From Phyllobacteriaceae bacterium (lineage in GTDB: Bacteria > Pseudomonadota > Alphaproteobacteria > Rhizobiales > Rhizobiaceae), in assembly GCA_024742765.1 (NCBI GenBank), contig JANSXT010000004.1, positions 1 to 64,000 on the forward strand: a stretch of 64,000 nucleotides of DNA, in the 5' to 3' direction. Under the pieces are notes generated by a model. It was not told the DNA's origin, did not search any database, and was given only the letters and a program-made list of their open reading frames with translations. Below, one piece after another: positions 42,198 through 51,751 of the stretch. The stretch's first letter is position 1. Every line of letters starts with the position of its first letter. Made by a program: the position numbers and the translations under genes.

Positions 42198-43904
42198 TCA
42201 TTCCGCGGCCGGCGGCGCGTCAGTCGGCAGCTTTACCCTCGGCGGCCGCTTGGCGCTTGGCCGGCGCGTTGATGTCGGCAGTCCCGAATAGTCTTCCATC
42301 TGCTCGGTGCCGCCGCCGCATGCCATCGGCACGCCTTCCTCGTTCTTTTCGATCTTCCTGCGCGCCTCTTGCAGCGCGACCTTCTTGTCGTGAATGGCGG
42401 CCCAGTCGTCGAGCTGTGCCTTGGCGATCGTACGGGTCTCGTCGAAGTGGAAATCGACCTTGCCCTTGGATTGCGGACCCCAGTAATTGTGCTTGCCGAG
42501 GTCATAGAATTTGCGCTGGAAGCCGGCCTTCAGGAACGCTTTCAGGCAGCCGAGCAGATAACGGCGACGGAAACCCGTGCCGCGCCACGGATAGTGGAAC
42601 AGCGCCTTCTTGGAATAAAAGCGCCGGTAATTGTTCATCACCCGGTCGAGAAGCTCGTCGCGGTCCATCGCCTCGGGCTTCATGATCGGCGTGACGAAAT
42701 TGTACTTCGAAAAATCGAACACTTCGACCTTATCGCCCAGTTCCTGGAACAGCGGCGTGAACGGCCAGGGCGTGTACATGGCCCAGTTGGCAAGATCGGG
42801 CTGCCAGTCCCAGGCCATTTTGTAGGTTTCTTCCAGCGTCTCGGCGGTCTCATTGTCGAGGCCGACGATGAACTGCGCTTCGGTGAAGATGTCGGCGTCG
42901 CGCAGCAGCTTGATCGCCCGCTTGTTGTCGGCGACCTTGGTCTCCTTGTTGAACTGGTCGAGCTTCATCTGCGCGGCGGCTTCGGTGCCCAGCGAGACGT
43001 GCACGAGACCCGCCTTTCGGTAGAGCGGCAACAGTTCCTCGTCGCGCAGAATGTCGGTGACGCGCGTGTTGATACCCCATTTGATCTTGTCGGGCAGGCC
43101 GCGCGCGATCAGCTCTTCGCAGAATTCGATGAATTTCTTGCGGTTGATGGTCGGTTCTTCGTCGGCGAGAATGAAGAAGCCGACGCCGTGACCGTTGACC
43201 AGCGTCTCGATCTCGTCGACGACGGCTTTAGGATCGCGGACGCGATAGTCGCGCCAGAACTTCCATTGCGAGCAGAACGAACAGGTGAAGGGGCAGCCGC
43301 GCGCCATGTTCGGGATCGCCACCTTCACGCCGAGCGGCACGTAGATATATTTGTCCCATTCGAGCAGCGACCAGTCGGGCTCGATCGCATCAAGCTTCTT
43401 GACCGTCGGCGCGGCGGGCGTGGCGACGATCTGTTCGCCATTGCGGAAGGCCAGCCCCTTGATCTGGTCGCGCTCTGCCGGCCAACGCCCCTGATCGACG
43501 GCGGTAACGAATTCGGCGAAAATCTCTTCGCCCTCACCGCGTACGATCACGTCGACCCACGGCGCCTCGGACAGGACCTGCTTGTACATGAAGGTGGCGT
43601 GGACGCCGCCCAGCACACGCACGGCCTTCGGACAGACCTGATGCGCGATCTTCAGCACATTCTCAGCGACATAGATGGAGGGCGTGATCGCCGTCGTGCC
43701 GACAATATCGGGCTGCAGATCGGCAAGCCTCTTGCCCAGATCGACATCGTCGATCTCGTTGGTCATCGCATCGATGAAGGTGACCTTGTCGAAACCGGCC
43801 TTCTTCAGCGATCCGGCCAGATAGGCGACCCATGCGGGCGGCCAGTTGCCGGCGATTTCCGCCCCGCCCGAATGGTAGTTGGGATGAACGAGTACGACAT
43901 GCAT
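42198..43904 (-). CDS. bchE: Magnesium-protoporphyrin IX monomethyl ester anaerobic oxidative cyclase (B12/radical SAM)
   Basis: [38 protein letters not shown]; radical SAM cluster motif [33 protein letters not shown]. Confidence 0.9.
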   Translation of the reverse strand: MHVVLVHPNYHSGGAEIAGNWPPAWVAYLAGSLKKAGFDKVTFIDAMTNEIDDVDLGKRLADLQPDIVGTTAITPSIYVAENVLKIAHQVCPKAVRVLGGVHATFMYKQVLSEAPWVDVIVRGEGEEIFAEFVTAVDQGRWPAERDQIKGLAFRNGEQIVATPAAPTVKKLDAIEPDWSLLEWDKYIYVPLGVKVAIPNMARGCPFTCSFCSQWKFWRDYRVRDPKAVVDEIETLVNGHGVGFFILADEEPTINRKKFIEFCEELIARGLPDKIKWGINTRVTDILRDEELLPLYRKAGLVHVSLGTEAAAQMKLDQFNKETKVADNKRAIKLLRDADIFTEAQFIVGLDNETAETLEETYKMAWDWQPDLANWAMYTPWPFTPLFQELGDKVEVFDFSKYNFVTPIMKPEAMDRDELLDRVMNNYRRFYSKKALFHYPWRGTGFRRRYLLGCLKAFLKAGFQRKFYDLGKHNYWGPQSKGKVDFHFDETRTIAKAQLDDWAAIHDKKVALQEARRKIEKNEEGVPMACGGGTEQMEDYSGLPTSTRRPSAKRPPRVKLPTDAPPAAE

Positions 43905-43945
43905 GGCGGGCCTCCCGACGTTTTGCGGGAAGCGTACGCCCGACT

Positions 43946-43963
43946 TGTCAAGCTTAGTTGACA
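43946..43963. promoter_or_regulatory. PpsR/CrtJ-type box
   Basis: TGT-CAAGCTTAGTTG-ACA (TGT-N12-ACA) upstream of bchE. Confidence 0.6.
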
Positions 43964-43971
43964 TAAATCAA
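43958..43971. promoter_or_regulatory. FNR/FnrL-type box
   Basis: TTGAC-ATAA-ATCAA, one mismatch to TTGAT-N4-ATCAA; about 60 bp upstream of bchE ATG. Confidence 0.65.
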
Positions 43972-44074
43972 CGTCAACGCATTTGGTCGGCAGGTGCAAT
44001 CGGTGCAATTCTCCGCTTGACCGGCCAGGCGATCGGGCGCATCGCGCGGCGTCTGTTTGTTGGGCGCTTGGACG

Positions 44075-44971
44075 ATGTTCATCCACGAGATCGCCGCTCT
44101 GGCGGCCGCCACCGTCTGGGCGCTGACCGGGCTCGTCTCGGTGGCGCCGGCGAGGCATCTGGGCGCCATCGCCTTCAACCGGCTGCGCATGGCGATGGTG
44201 TTCGCCATGCTGGCGGTGTGGGTGACGGCGACGGGCACCTGGAGCACGCTTTCCGGCGACGCGTTCTGGCCGCTGGTCTGGTCCGGCGTGATCGGCATCT
44301 TTCTGGGCGACACGGCGCTGTTTCTGGCCATGAACCGGCTGGGGCCGCGCCGCACGGGCATCTTGTTTTCGATGAATGCGCCCATGTCCGTCGTTTTGGG
44401 CTGGATGGTTTTGGGCGAAGCACTGTCCGCGGTGACCCTGACCGGCATCGTCATCGCCATGGCCGGCGTCGTGCTCGCCATCGTCTTCGGCAAGCGCAAG
44501 GATCAGCTCCATCAATGGGAGAGCGTGACCGAGCCGCTGTGGGTTGGCGTCGGGCTCGGCCTTGCTGCGGCGCTGTGCCAGTCAATCGGCGCACTGATCG
44601 CGCGTCCTGTCATGGAAACGGGCATGGTCGATCCGGCCGCGGCCTCGGCGGTGCGGATCGGTGTGGCGGCACTGTGCCTGACCGTGCTGATGCAGGTGCC
44701 CGCCGCGGCGATCCGTCAGGCCAATCCACCGACCTGGACCATTGCCGGCTATACTGCCCTGTCGGGCTTTCTGGCGATGGCGCTCGGCATGACCTTCCTG
44801 CTGTTTGCCTTGTCGGGCGGCGAAGTGGGCATCGTCACGACGCTTTCGGCGACGACGCCGGCGATCATGCTGCCGCTCTTGTGGTGGCGGACGCGGGAAA
44901 TGCCGGCTGCCGGCGCCTGGATCGGCGCCGCGCTCGTCGTCATCGGCAGCGCCTTGATCTTTGCGGGCTAA
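44075..44971 (+). CDS. DMT family transporter (EamA)
   Basis: MFIHEIAALAAATVWALTGLVSVAPARHLGAIAFNRLRM; about 10 TM. Confidence 0.88.
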   Translation: MFIHEIAALAAATVWALTGLVSVAPARHLGAIAFNRLRMAMVFAMLAVWVTATGTWSTLSGDAFWPLVWSGVIGIFLGDTALFLAMNRLGPRRTGILFSMNAPMSVVLGWMVLGEALSAVTLTGIVIAMAGVVLAIVFGKRKDQLHQWESVTEPLWVGVGLGLAAALCQSIGALIARPVMETGMVDPAAASAVRIGVAALCLTVLMQVPAAAIRQANPPTWTIAGYTALSGFLAMALGMTFLLFALSGGEVGIVTTLSATTPAIMLPLLWWRTREMPAAGAWIGAALVVIGSALIFAG

Positions 44972-45795
44972 TGCTGCTGGCTCTTCCGCAGCCTTTTCTC
45001 GAGTTGCCGCAGCGCCAGCGACAGGCCGATCGTCAAAATGAGATAGATGTAAGCGACGATCGAATAGGTCTCAAAGAAGCGGAAAGAGCCGGAGGCATAG
45101 ACCTTGCCCATCTGGGTGATGTCGGCGACGCCGAGCACCGAGACCAGCGAGGAATCCTTGACCATGGCGACGAAATCATTGCCGAGTGGCGGCAGGATGG
45201 TGCGGATCGCCTGCGGGAAGACAATGAAGCGGAAGCGCTGGAACGGCGACAGTCCCAGCGCTTCGGCCGCTTCGATCTGGCCCTTGTCGACGGCCAGGAT
45301 GCCGGCGCGGAACACTTCGGCGATGAACGCCGAATAGCCGATCATCAGCGCCAGGATCGCCCGCCACAAGAGCGAGATGTCGCGCACCAGAAGCGGCTCC
45401 ATCCAGCCGGCCTGCTGGGCGGGCCATGTCGCGGCGTTGATCAGCCAGACAAGACCGGGTGCGCCGACAAAGGCGATGTAGAACAAGAGAACGATGATCG
45501 GGATGCCGCGGATGACCTCGACATAAAAGCGCGCGATCTGCCGAAGGACGAGCGAGTTCGACAACGCCATCAGCGCCAGAAGAAGGCCCAGAAGGCTCGC
45601 CATCGCAAAGCCGACCAGCGTGACGAAGACGGTGATCTGGACGCCGCGCCACACGGTACGGAACACCTGGGTGTAAAGGTCATTGGTGGCGATCAGGATG
45701 GCGAGGCCGAGACCGATGACCGCCAGCGCCACCAGCCACCAGGGAAAGTCGCCGTCGGGTGCGTCTTGCGATGGTTCTGGCGGCAGGGCGGTCAT
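44968..45795 (-). CDS. Amino acid ABC transporter permease (His/Glu/Gln-type)
   Basis: EVIRGIPIIVLLFYIAFVG...EVFRAGILAVDKGQIEAAEALGLSPFQRFRFIVFPQAIRTILPPLGNDFVAMVKDSSLVSVLG. Confidence 0.94.
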   Translation of the reverse strand: MTALPPEPSQDAPDGDFPWWLVALAVIGLGLAILIATNDLYTQVFRTVWRGVQITVFVTLVGFAMASLLGLLLALMALSNSLVLRQIARFYVEVIRGIPIIVLLFYIAFVGAPGLVWLINAATWPAQQAGWMEPLLVRDISLLWRAILALMIGYSAFIAEVFRAGILAVDKGQIEAAEALGLSPFQRFRFIVFPQAIRTILPPLGNDFVAMVKDSSLVSVLGVADITQMGKVYASGSFRFFETYSIVAYIYLILTIGLSLALRQLEKRLRKSQQH

Positions 45796-45854
45796 CGGAT
45801 TTGCCAGCGGCTCGGGGATTTCATAGAGCGCCGTGGTGGGCGGAGGGAAAAGAC

Positions 45855-46058
45855 GTGTCCAGAATCGTATGGGTGATCATCGCGTTCGGCATCTTCTACC
45901 TTTTCTACGGCGCAAAGGTCTTTTCGCCGAGATGGCATTGGGATCAGGTCAAGCGCATGGCGCGCAACGAGCCGACCTTTTCGTCGCTGGTGACGATCAC
46001 GCTGGCGCTGTTGATCGCGTTCGTCCTGGTGACCTATGTCCGCACCGTGACCGGCTGA
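45855..46058 (+). CDS. Small hypothetical membrane protein
   Basis: SRIVWVIIAFGIFYLFYGAKVFSPRWHWDQVKRMARNEPTFSSLVTITLALLIAFVLVTYVRTVTG; GTG start; two TM. Confidence 0.6.
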   Translation: MSRIVWVIIAFGIFYLFYGAKVFSPRWHWDQVKRMARNEPTFSSLVTITLALLIAFVLVTYVRTVTG

Positions 46059-46133
46059 CCGGTGGTTCGCATGGGGCACAGGCCGGCACGCGTGCGATGC
46101 GCGCGCCGGCCGGGCTCGAAAAACGCCTAACGC

Positions 46134-46940
46134 CTACTGGCCCAGCGAATACTCCAGGAACCATTTGGTGTTCAGCGCGTCGAGCGTGCCGTCGGCTTCC
46201 ATGGAAGCGATGGCCGCATTGATCGGTTCGACCAGGTCCGAGCCCTTGGGGAAGATGAAGCCGAAATCCTCGGTTCCGAGCGGTTCGCCGACCAGCTTGA
46301 GCGCGCCGTCCGAAGCCTTCACATAACCCTCGCCCGCGGTGCCGTCGGTCAGAACGACATCGACATCCCCCGTGCGCAGCGCCTGAACCGAGGCGCCGAA
46401 GGTCTCGAACAGCTTGATGCGCGGATTGGCTTCGTCGCCATCGAGCATGTCGTAGACTGCGACATAGAAGGGGGTCGTGCCCGGCTGGGCGCCGACAAGC
46501 CCGTCCTCGAAGGCGGCAAAGCTCGGCGCGTCGGCAAAGCGTTCCTCGTCGCCGCGCACCAGCATGAACATCTGGCTGGTCATGTATTTGTCGGAGAAAT
46601 CGACCTTCTCCAGCCGGTCCTCGCGAATGGTGATGCCGGTCATGCCGACATCATACTGGCCGTCGGAAACCGCCTGGATCATCGCGTCCCAGGAGATGTT
46701 CTGATATTCGATCGTCGCGTTCAGCCGCTCGCCGATCTCTTCCATCGCGTCATATTCCCAGCCGATCTGCTCGCCGGTGGCGGGATCGAGGAATTGCAGC
46801 GGCGGATAGGCGTTCTCGGTCACCACCGTGATCGTGCGGCCTTCCAGATCGGGCAGATCCATCGCAATCGCGCCGCTTGCAGCGCCGGCCGCCATCACCG
46901 TTGCCGCCGCTGCCGTCATTACCCATCGCCGTGTGAACAT
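46134..46940 (-). CDS. Amino acid ABC transporter substrate-binding protein
   Basis: [69 protein letters not shown]. Confidence 0.94.
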   Translation of the reverse strand: MFTRRWVMTAAAATVMAAGAASGAIAMDLPDLEGRTITVVTENAYPPLQFLDPATGEQIGWEYDAMEEIGERLNATIEYQNISWDAMIQAVSDGQYDVGMTGITIREDRLEKVDFSDKYMTSQMFMLVRGDEERFADAPSFAAFEDGLVGAQPGTTPFYVAVYDMLDGDEANPRIKLFETFGASVQALRTGDVDVVLTDGTAGEGYVKASDGALKLVGEPLGTEDFGFIFPKGSDLVEPINAAIASMEADGTLDALNTKWFLEYSLGQ

Positions 46941-47057
46941 CGCGCTTACTCCCTGTCTCATTGTGAGGTGCCCCGTCCGGGAGGCGGACGGGCAAAGGCC
47001 GACAGTGGCCCGGAAACGGATGGCAGGCAAGGGCGGCTTGTGCGGTGCCGCAAACGA

Positions 47058-47084
47058 AAAGGCGGACCGTTCGGCCCGCCTTCG
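47058..47084 (-). terminator. Intrinsic terminator of rplS transcript
   Basis: Minus strand GGCGGGCCGAACGGTCCGCC followed by TTTTCGTTT. Confidence 0.65.
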
Positions 47085-47125
47085 CGTCGTCCCCCGCTTG
47101 CGCGGTTATGCAATCGGCTTGCGCC

Positions 47126-47671
47126 TTATTCCTTGGCGTCCGCCTCAGCCGTAGCCGCAGCTTCCGCTTCGGCGGCCTTTGCGGCTTCGGCCGCTTCCTC
47201 GGCGGCCTTTTCTGCAGCGAGCGCCTGTGCAGCGGCAACCTTTTCAGCTTCAATGCGGGCGCGCTCCTCGGCCAGCGCCTGACGCTCGGCCTCGTTCAGC
47301 TTGCGGGCGCGCGCGCCGGTGTTCTCGGCGATGCGGGCCTTTTTGCCGCGCAGACCGCGCATGTAATAGAGCTTGGCGCGGCGGACCTTGCCGCGGCGCA
47401 CGACTTCGACTGCCTCGACGAGCGGCGAGAACATCGGAAAGACGCGCTCAACGCCTTCGCCATAGGAAATCTTGCGTACGGTGAAGTTCTCGTTGAGGCC
47501 GGAACCGGCGCGGGCGATGCACACGCCCTCATAGGCCTGAAGGCGGGTGCGCTTGCCTTCGGTCACGCGGACCTGCACCCGCACGGTGTCGCCGGGCGAG
47601 AAATCGGGAAAGGTGCGCTTTTCGCTGATCTTGGCGGCCTGCTCGGCCTCGAGCTGACGGATAATGTCCAT
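47126..47671 (-). CDS. rplS: 50S ribosomal protein L19 with Ala/Glu-rich C-terminal tail
   Basis: [54 protein letters not shown]. Confidence 0.96.
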   Translation of the reverse strand: MDIIRQLEAEQAAKISEKRTFPDFSPGDTVRVQVRVTEGKRTRLQAYEGVCIARAGSGLNENFTVRKISYGEGVERVFPMFSPLVEAVEVVRRGKVRRAKLYYMRGLRGKKARIAENTGARARKLNEAERQALAEERARIEAEKVAAAQALAAEKAAEEAAEAAKAAEAEAAATAEADAKE

Positions 47672-47934
47672 CTCGACTGTCCTTTTTGTTCTTTTGAACC
47701 GCCAGAGCGCTCGCTTGGGTGCACAATCGCCGGGTTAGGGTCTCATCGTGCGGCCTGGTCCGGATTTGCGTCCCGTACCGGAGCGGTGGTCATGCCCGTA
47801 GTTGCTGTAAAGACTTCGGTTTGCCCGAAATTCCGCGCGCTCATACAGGAAGCCGGCGGTTTTGTCACCCTGTTGCGTCGAAAAACGGCACAGGGCAGCA
47901 ATACCACTGAGTCGTGCCCAAAACACCATTGGTG

Positions 47935-49011
47935 TCAGACGTTCCTCTCGGCATCGAACACCGGCGTTCCCTGATGAAACCGCAGCTGCCAGCCATGCTT
48001 GCCACCCCGGCTCCAGATTGACGAGCGGTTGCATCGCTGTACCGCCTCGCCGTACCGCACTTCGCTGACATAGCTGACTTGTACCGTCGTTGCGTCTAGC
48101 GGATGCAGGTGCAGATTGGCCAAGGGGAGCCGAGCCTCGATCTCTTGCCGCTCACCGGCGCTAAAAAGCAACTCATCACGCTTGTAACGCCGGCCTGAAC
48201 ATCCGAACTCGATGAAATCGGCTGCAAAGATCGCATCCATGTATGTGTTGTTGAACCGGGACTCTGCGACCCAAAGGCTGGTTTCCAGTCGTTCAAGGTC
48301 ACTTCGGTCGGCTTCGGTGAGCGGTACAGTTACACAAGCAAGGTCTGGGCGCCGTGCCTTGGTCAGCGTTTCGGACTGTTCGCGGCGCCAGTCTTCGATC
48401 TTGGCATGGTTGCCCGATGTCAGCACGTCGGGAATCGTCCGGCCCTCCCACTCGGCAGGTCGGGTATAGTGCGGATGTTCCAGCAAGCCGGTTTCGAAGC
48501 TCTCAGTCAGCCCGGATTGGGCATTGCCCATCACGCCGGGAAGCAGGCGAATAACAGCATCAAGCAGCACTTGTGCGGCGACCTCGCCGCCCGACAGCAC
48601 ATAGTCGCCGATCGACACTTCCGTAAGCTGCCGTGCCTCGATCACACGCTCGTCGACGCCCTCGAACCGCCCGCAGATGATGACGGCGCCGGGGCCGGCG
48701 GCCAGATCGCGCACCATTTGTTGGGTGAGGGTTTTGCCGCGCGGGCTCATCAAAAGGCGGGGACGCTGATCATCGGCGGGCGACACGTGATCGACGGCCC
48801 TGGCGAGGATATCGGGACGCAAGACCATGCCCGCGCCTCCACCCGCGGGCGTGTCGTCGACGCTGCGGTGGCGGTCGGTGGCAAAATCGCGGATCTGCGT
48901 CACTTCGAGCGACCACGCGCCTGATGTGAGCGCCTTGCCCGCCAATGCCTGGCCCAGCGTGCCGGGAAACATGTCCGGATAGAGGGTCAGGACGGACGCC
49001 TTGAAACTCAT
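47935..49011 (-). CDS. trmD: tRNA (guanine-N1)-methyltransferase TrmD fused to a C-terminal DUF4440/NTF2-like domain
   Basis: TrmD signature [29 protein letters not shown]; after ARRPDL continues as [48 protein letters not shown]4440-like. Confidence 0.88.
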   Translation of the reverse strand: MSFKASVLTLYPDMFPGTLGQALAGKALTSGAWSLEVTQIRDFATDRHRSVDDTPAGGGAGMVLRPDILARAVDHVSPADDQRPRLLMSPRGKTLTQQMVRDLAAGPGAVIICGRFEGVDERVIEARQLTEVSIGDYVLSGGEVAAQVLLDAVIRLLPGVMGNAQSGLTESFETGLLEHPHYTRPAEWEGRTIPDVLTSGNHAKIEDWRREQSETLTKARRPDLACVTVPLTEADRSDLERLETSLWVAESRFNNTYMDAIFAADFIEFGCSGRRYKRDELLFSAGERQEIEARLPLANLHLHPLDATTVQVSYVSEVRYGEAVQRCNRSSIWSRGGKHGWQLRFHQGTPVFDAERNV

Positions 49012-49553
49012 GACGCCTCGTCCTCGTCGGGACGGGCGACGATCTCGCCGGGCGGAACGAGCGTCAGGCGCCCGGCACCCATGTCGATCTCGGGCACGAC
49101 CGCGCGGGTGAACGGATAGAGTTCGGTGCGGCCCCCGCCGGCTGGCCGCACTTCAATCATGTCGTCGGCGCCGAAATTGTGGACCGCGACAACCGGGCCC
49201 AAACGCGTGCCGTCCGAGCCAACCGCCTCCAGCCCGACCAGATCGTCGATGAAGAACTCATCGTCTGCCAGTTCGCCATCGGGCAGTTGCGACCGGTCGA
49301 CGAAGAGTTCGGTTCCGTTGAGCGTTTCGGCCGCTTCCCGGCCATTGACCTGTTTGAAGCGGACGACGACCACGGTCTTGGACGGCCGGATGGCGGTGAT
49401 CTTGAAGGCGTTGCCGTCCTTGTCGAATAGCGGGCCATAGTCGCCCAGCGCCAACGGATCGCCCGTGTGGGACTTGACGCGCACCTCGCCGCGCACGCCA
49501 TGGGGCGCGCCGATCACGCCCATCAGGACGGGGTTGGCCGGTTTCGTGCTCAT
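49008..49553 (-). CDS. rimM: Ribosome maturation factor RimM
   Basis: [34 protein letters not shown]. Confidence 0.95.
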   Translation of the reverse strand: MSTKPANPVLMGVIGAPHGVRGEVRVKSHTGDPLALGDYGPLFDKDGNAFKITAIRPSKTVVVVRFKQVNGREAAETLNGTELFVDRSQLPDGELADDEFFIDDLVGLEAVGSDGTRLGPVVAVHNFGADDMIEVRPAGGGRTELYPFTRAVVPEIDMGAGRLTLVPPGEIVARPDEDEAS

Positions 49554-49647
49554 GGAAGTGCGATAATCGGTTTTGTGCGGCGCGCCAAGCGGCGGGTTTG
49601 TGGCCGTCATCAAGCAAGCGGTAACCGTGCCGGCCTAGACTGCCGAC

Positions 49648-50586
49648 ATGACCGAAGCGCTTCTGCCTGCACGACCGGACCTGATTGCCGCACGCAAGGC
49701 GTGGATGAAAAAGCTTGCCGGCGAACGGCGACTGGCGGCCAACACCGTCGAGGCTTATGAACGCGACACACGGCAGTTCCTGCACTTTCTCGCCGATCAT
49801 CAGGGCGGTCCGCCTGGTATCAAGCAGATCGCCGACCTCAAGCCGATGGATCTGCGCGCATTCCTGACCCGTCGGCGGACGCAGGGCGCGGGCACGCGAT
49901 CACTGGGCCGCAATCTTGCGGCGGTGCGTTCCTTCCTGCGCCATCTCGAAAAAGAGGGTCTGGCGAACGCGGCGGCGGCGACCGCGATGCGCGCGCCGCG
50001 CCAGCCCAAATCCCTGCCCAAGCCGCTGACGGCGGCTGATGCGGTGCGTGCGGTCGATGCGGACGAGCAACTCAACGATGAACCCTGGGTGCGTGCCCGC
50101 AACGCGGCGGTGCTGACGCTTCTTTATGGCTGCGGGCTGCGCATCGGCGAGGCACTGTCGCTCGATGGCGGCGATCTGCGCGATCCCTCGGCGCGCTCGA
50201 TCGCGGTCACCGGAAAGGGCGAAAAGACACGCACGGTCCCGCTTTTGCCGATCGTCTTCGAAGCTGTGGATGCCTATCGCGATCTGTGTCCATATGATCT
50301 GTCGTCTGGCTCGCCGCTGTTTCGTGGTGTGCGCGGCGGTGCGCTGCAAGCCGCCGTCCTGCAACGGGACATGCGGCGGCTGCGCGGTGCGCTGGGCTTG
50401 CCCGACACGGCGACGCCGCACGCGCTGCGCCATTCGTTCGCGACGCATCTGCTCGGCTCGGGCGGCGATCTGCGCACCATCCAGGAGCTTCTGGGCCATG
50501 CGAGCCTGTCGACCACGCAGGTCTATACGGGCGTCGACGCTGAGCGCCTGCTCGACGCATGGCGCGCCGCTCACCCGCGTGCCTGA
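49648..50586 (+). CDS. xerC: Tyrosine recombinase XerC
   Basis: TPHALRHSFATHLLGSGGDLRTIQELLGHASLSTTQVYTGV. Confidence 0.93.
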   Translation: MTEALLPARPDLIAARKAWMKKLAGERRLAANTVEAYERDTRQFLHFLADHQGGPPGIKQIADLKPMDLRAFLTRRRTQGAGTRSLGRNLAAVRSFLRHLEKEGLANAAAATAMRAPRQPKSLPKPLTAADAVRAVDADEQLNDEPWVRARNAAVLTLLYGCGLRIGEALSLDGGDLRDPSARSIAVTGKGEKTRTVPLLPIVFEAVDAYRDLCPYDLSSGSPLFRGVRGGALQAAVLQRDMRRLRGALGLPDTATPHALRHSFATHLLGSGGDLRTIQELLGHASLSTTQVYTGVDAERLLDAWRAAHPRA

Positions 50587-50658
50587 CGGCGTTCGTTGGT
50601 GCATCGTTAAGGATGGCGTTTAACGGAAACGTCGTCACTGGCCGCTAATCTCGCGCGC

Positions 50659-51744
50659 ATGCAAAACCTTGCCGTCAATGCCGTATCATTTGCCGACAGG
50701 CTCAGCGGCCTCGCGTTGAAGTTGATCGCCGCGCTCAATGTTGCGTTCGCTGCGCTGCTTTTGCTGACGATCATGTCGGTGAGCGCGCGCGCGCAAGACG
50801 CCGCTCTGCCGGCATGCACGGGCGTCAATTTGCTCGCAGAGCTTGCCGAAACCGATCCGGATGCGCACCGCGCGGTTCTGGCCGAGGGCGCCGAAACGCT
50901 CAATGGCGATGCCATCCTGTTCCGGATCGAAAAGGAGGGTGTGGCGCCGTCCCATCTGTTTGGCACGATGCACATGACCGATCCGCGCGTCACCGAACTG
51001 CCGGCCTTCGCGCAGGACGCTTTCGATGCGTCGGAAACGCTCGTCATTGAAACAACTGAAATCCTCGATCCGGCCAAGTCGCAGATGGCCCTGCTCGCCC
51101 GGCCCGAACTGACCATGTTCACCACCGATGAGCGGATCAGCGATTTTCTCGATGCCGGCGATGAAGCGGTGTTGCGTGAAGGTCTGGCAAGCCGCGGGCT
51201 GCAACTGGCGCTGGTCGACCGGATGAAACCCTGGCTGGTCGCGGCCATGGTGGCGCTGCCCGAATGCGAAATGGCACGCAAGCAGGCCGGCCAGCCGATC
51301 CTCGACATCGCACTGGCCGAACGGGCCGAAGCGGCCGGCAAGGAATTGGTCGGGCTTGAAACGATCGTCGAACAGCTTGAAGCCATGGCTTCGCTGCCGA
51401 TGGCGTTTCACTTGCGCGGTCTGGTCGAAACGATCGCGCTCGGCGACCGCATCGATGATGTGATCGAGACGATGATCACGCTTTACGATGACGGTCAGAC
51501 CGGGCTGGTCTGGCCGGTGCTTCGGGTGTTCACGCCCGAGGCTGTCAGCCATGAGGGCGGTTATGCGGCGTTCGAGCAGACCATGGTGACGGCGCGCAAC
51601 CACACCATGGCGGAGCGCTCGCTGCCCATTTTGGAGACGGGCGGCGCCTTCATTGCGGTCGGCGCGTTGCACCTGCCCGGTGAAGACGGCCTGGCGAAGC
51701 TCTACGAGGATGCGGGCTATACGGTCACGCCGGTTTATGAGTGA
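50659..51744 (+). CDS. TraB/GumN family protein
   Basis: SHLFGTMHMTDPRVTELPAFAQDAFDASETLVIETTE...TGGAFIAVGALHLPGEDGLAKLYEDAGYTVTPV. Confidence 0.9.
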   Translation: MQNLAVNAVSFADRLSGLALKLIAALNVAFAALLLLTIMSVSARAQDAALPACTGVNLLAELAETDPDAHRAVLAEGAETLNGDAILFRIEKEGVAPSHLFGTMHMTDPRVTELPAFAQDAFDASETLVIETTEILDPAKSQMALLARPELTMFTTDERISDFLDAGDEAVLREGLASRGLQLALVDRMKPWLVAAMVALPECEMARKQAGQPILDIALAERAEAAGKELVGLETIVEQLEAMASLPMAFHLRGLVETIALGDRIDDVIETMITLYDDGQTGLVWPVLRVFTPEAVSHEGGYAAFEQTMVTARNHTMAERSLPILETGGAFIAVGALHLPGEDGLAKLYEDAGYTVTPVYE

Positions 51745-51751
51745 CGGCCCG

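Noticed and set aside
42369-43961. 530-aa plus-strand ORF
   Set aside because: Antisense shadow of bchE, typical of high-GC third-position effects.
43903-45876. 657-aa plus-strand ORF
   Set aside because: Covers the DMT transporter in another frame and the ABC permease antisense; composition is Arg/Gly/Asp-rich noise.
50607-50623. CtrA-like TTAA...TTAA pair upstream of the TraB/GumN gene
   Set aside because: Spacer is 9 nt, not the 7 nt of the full CtrA box.
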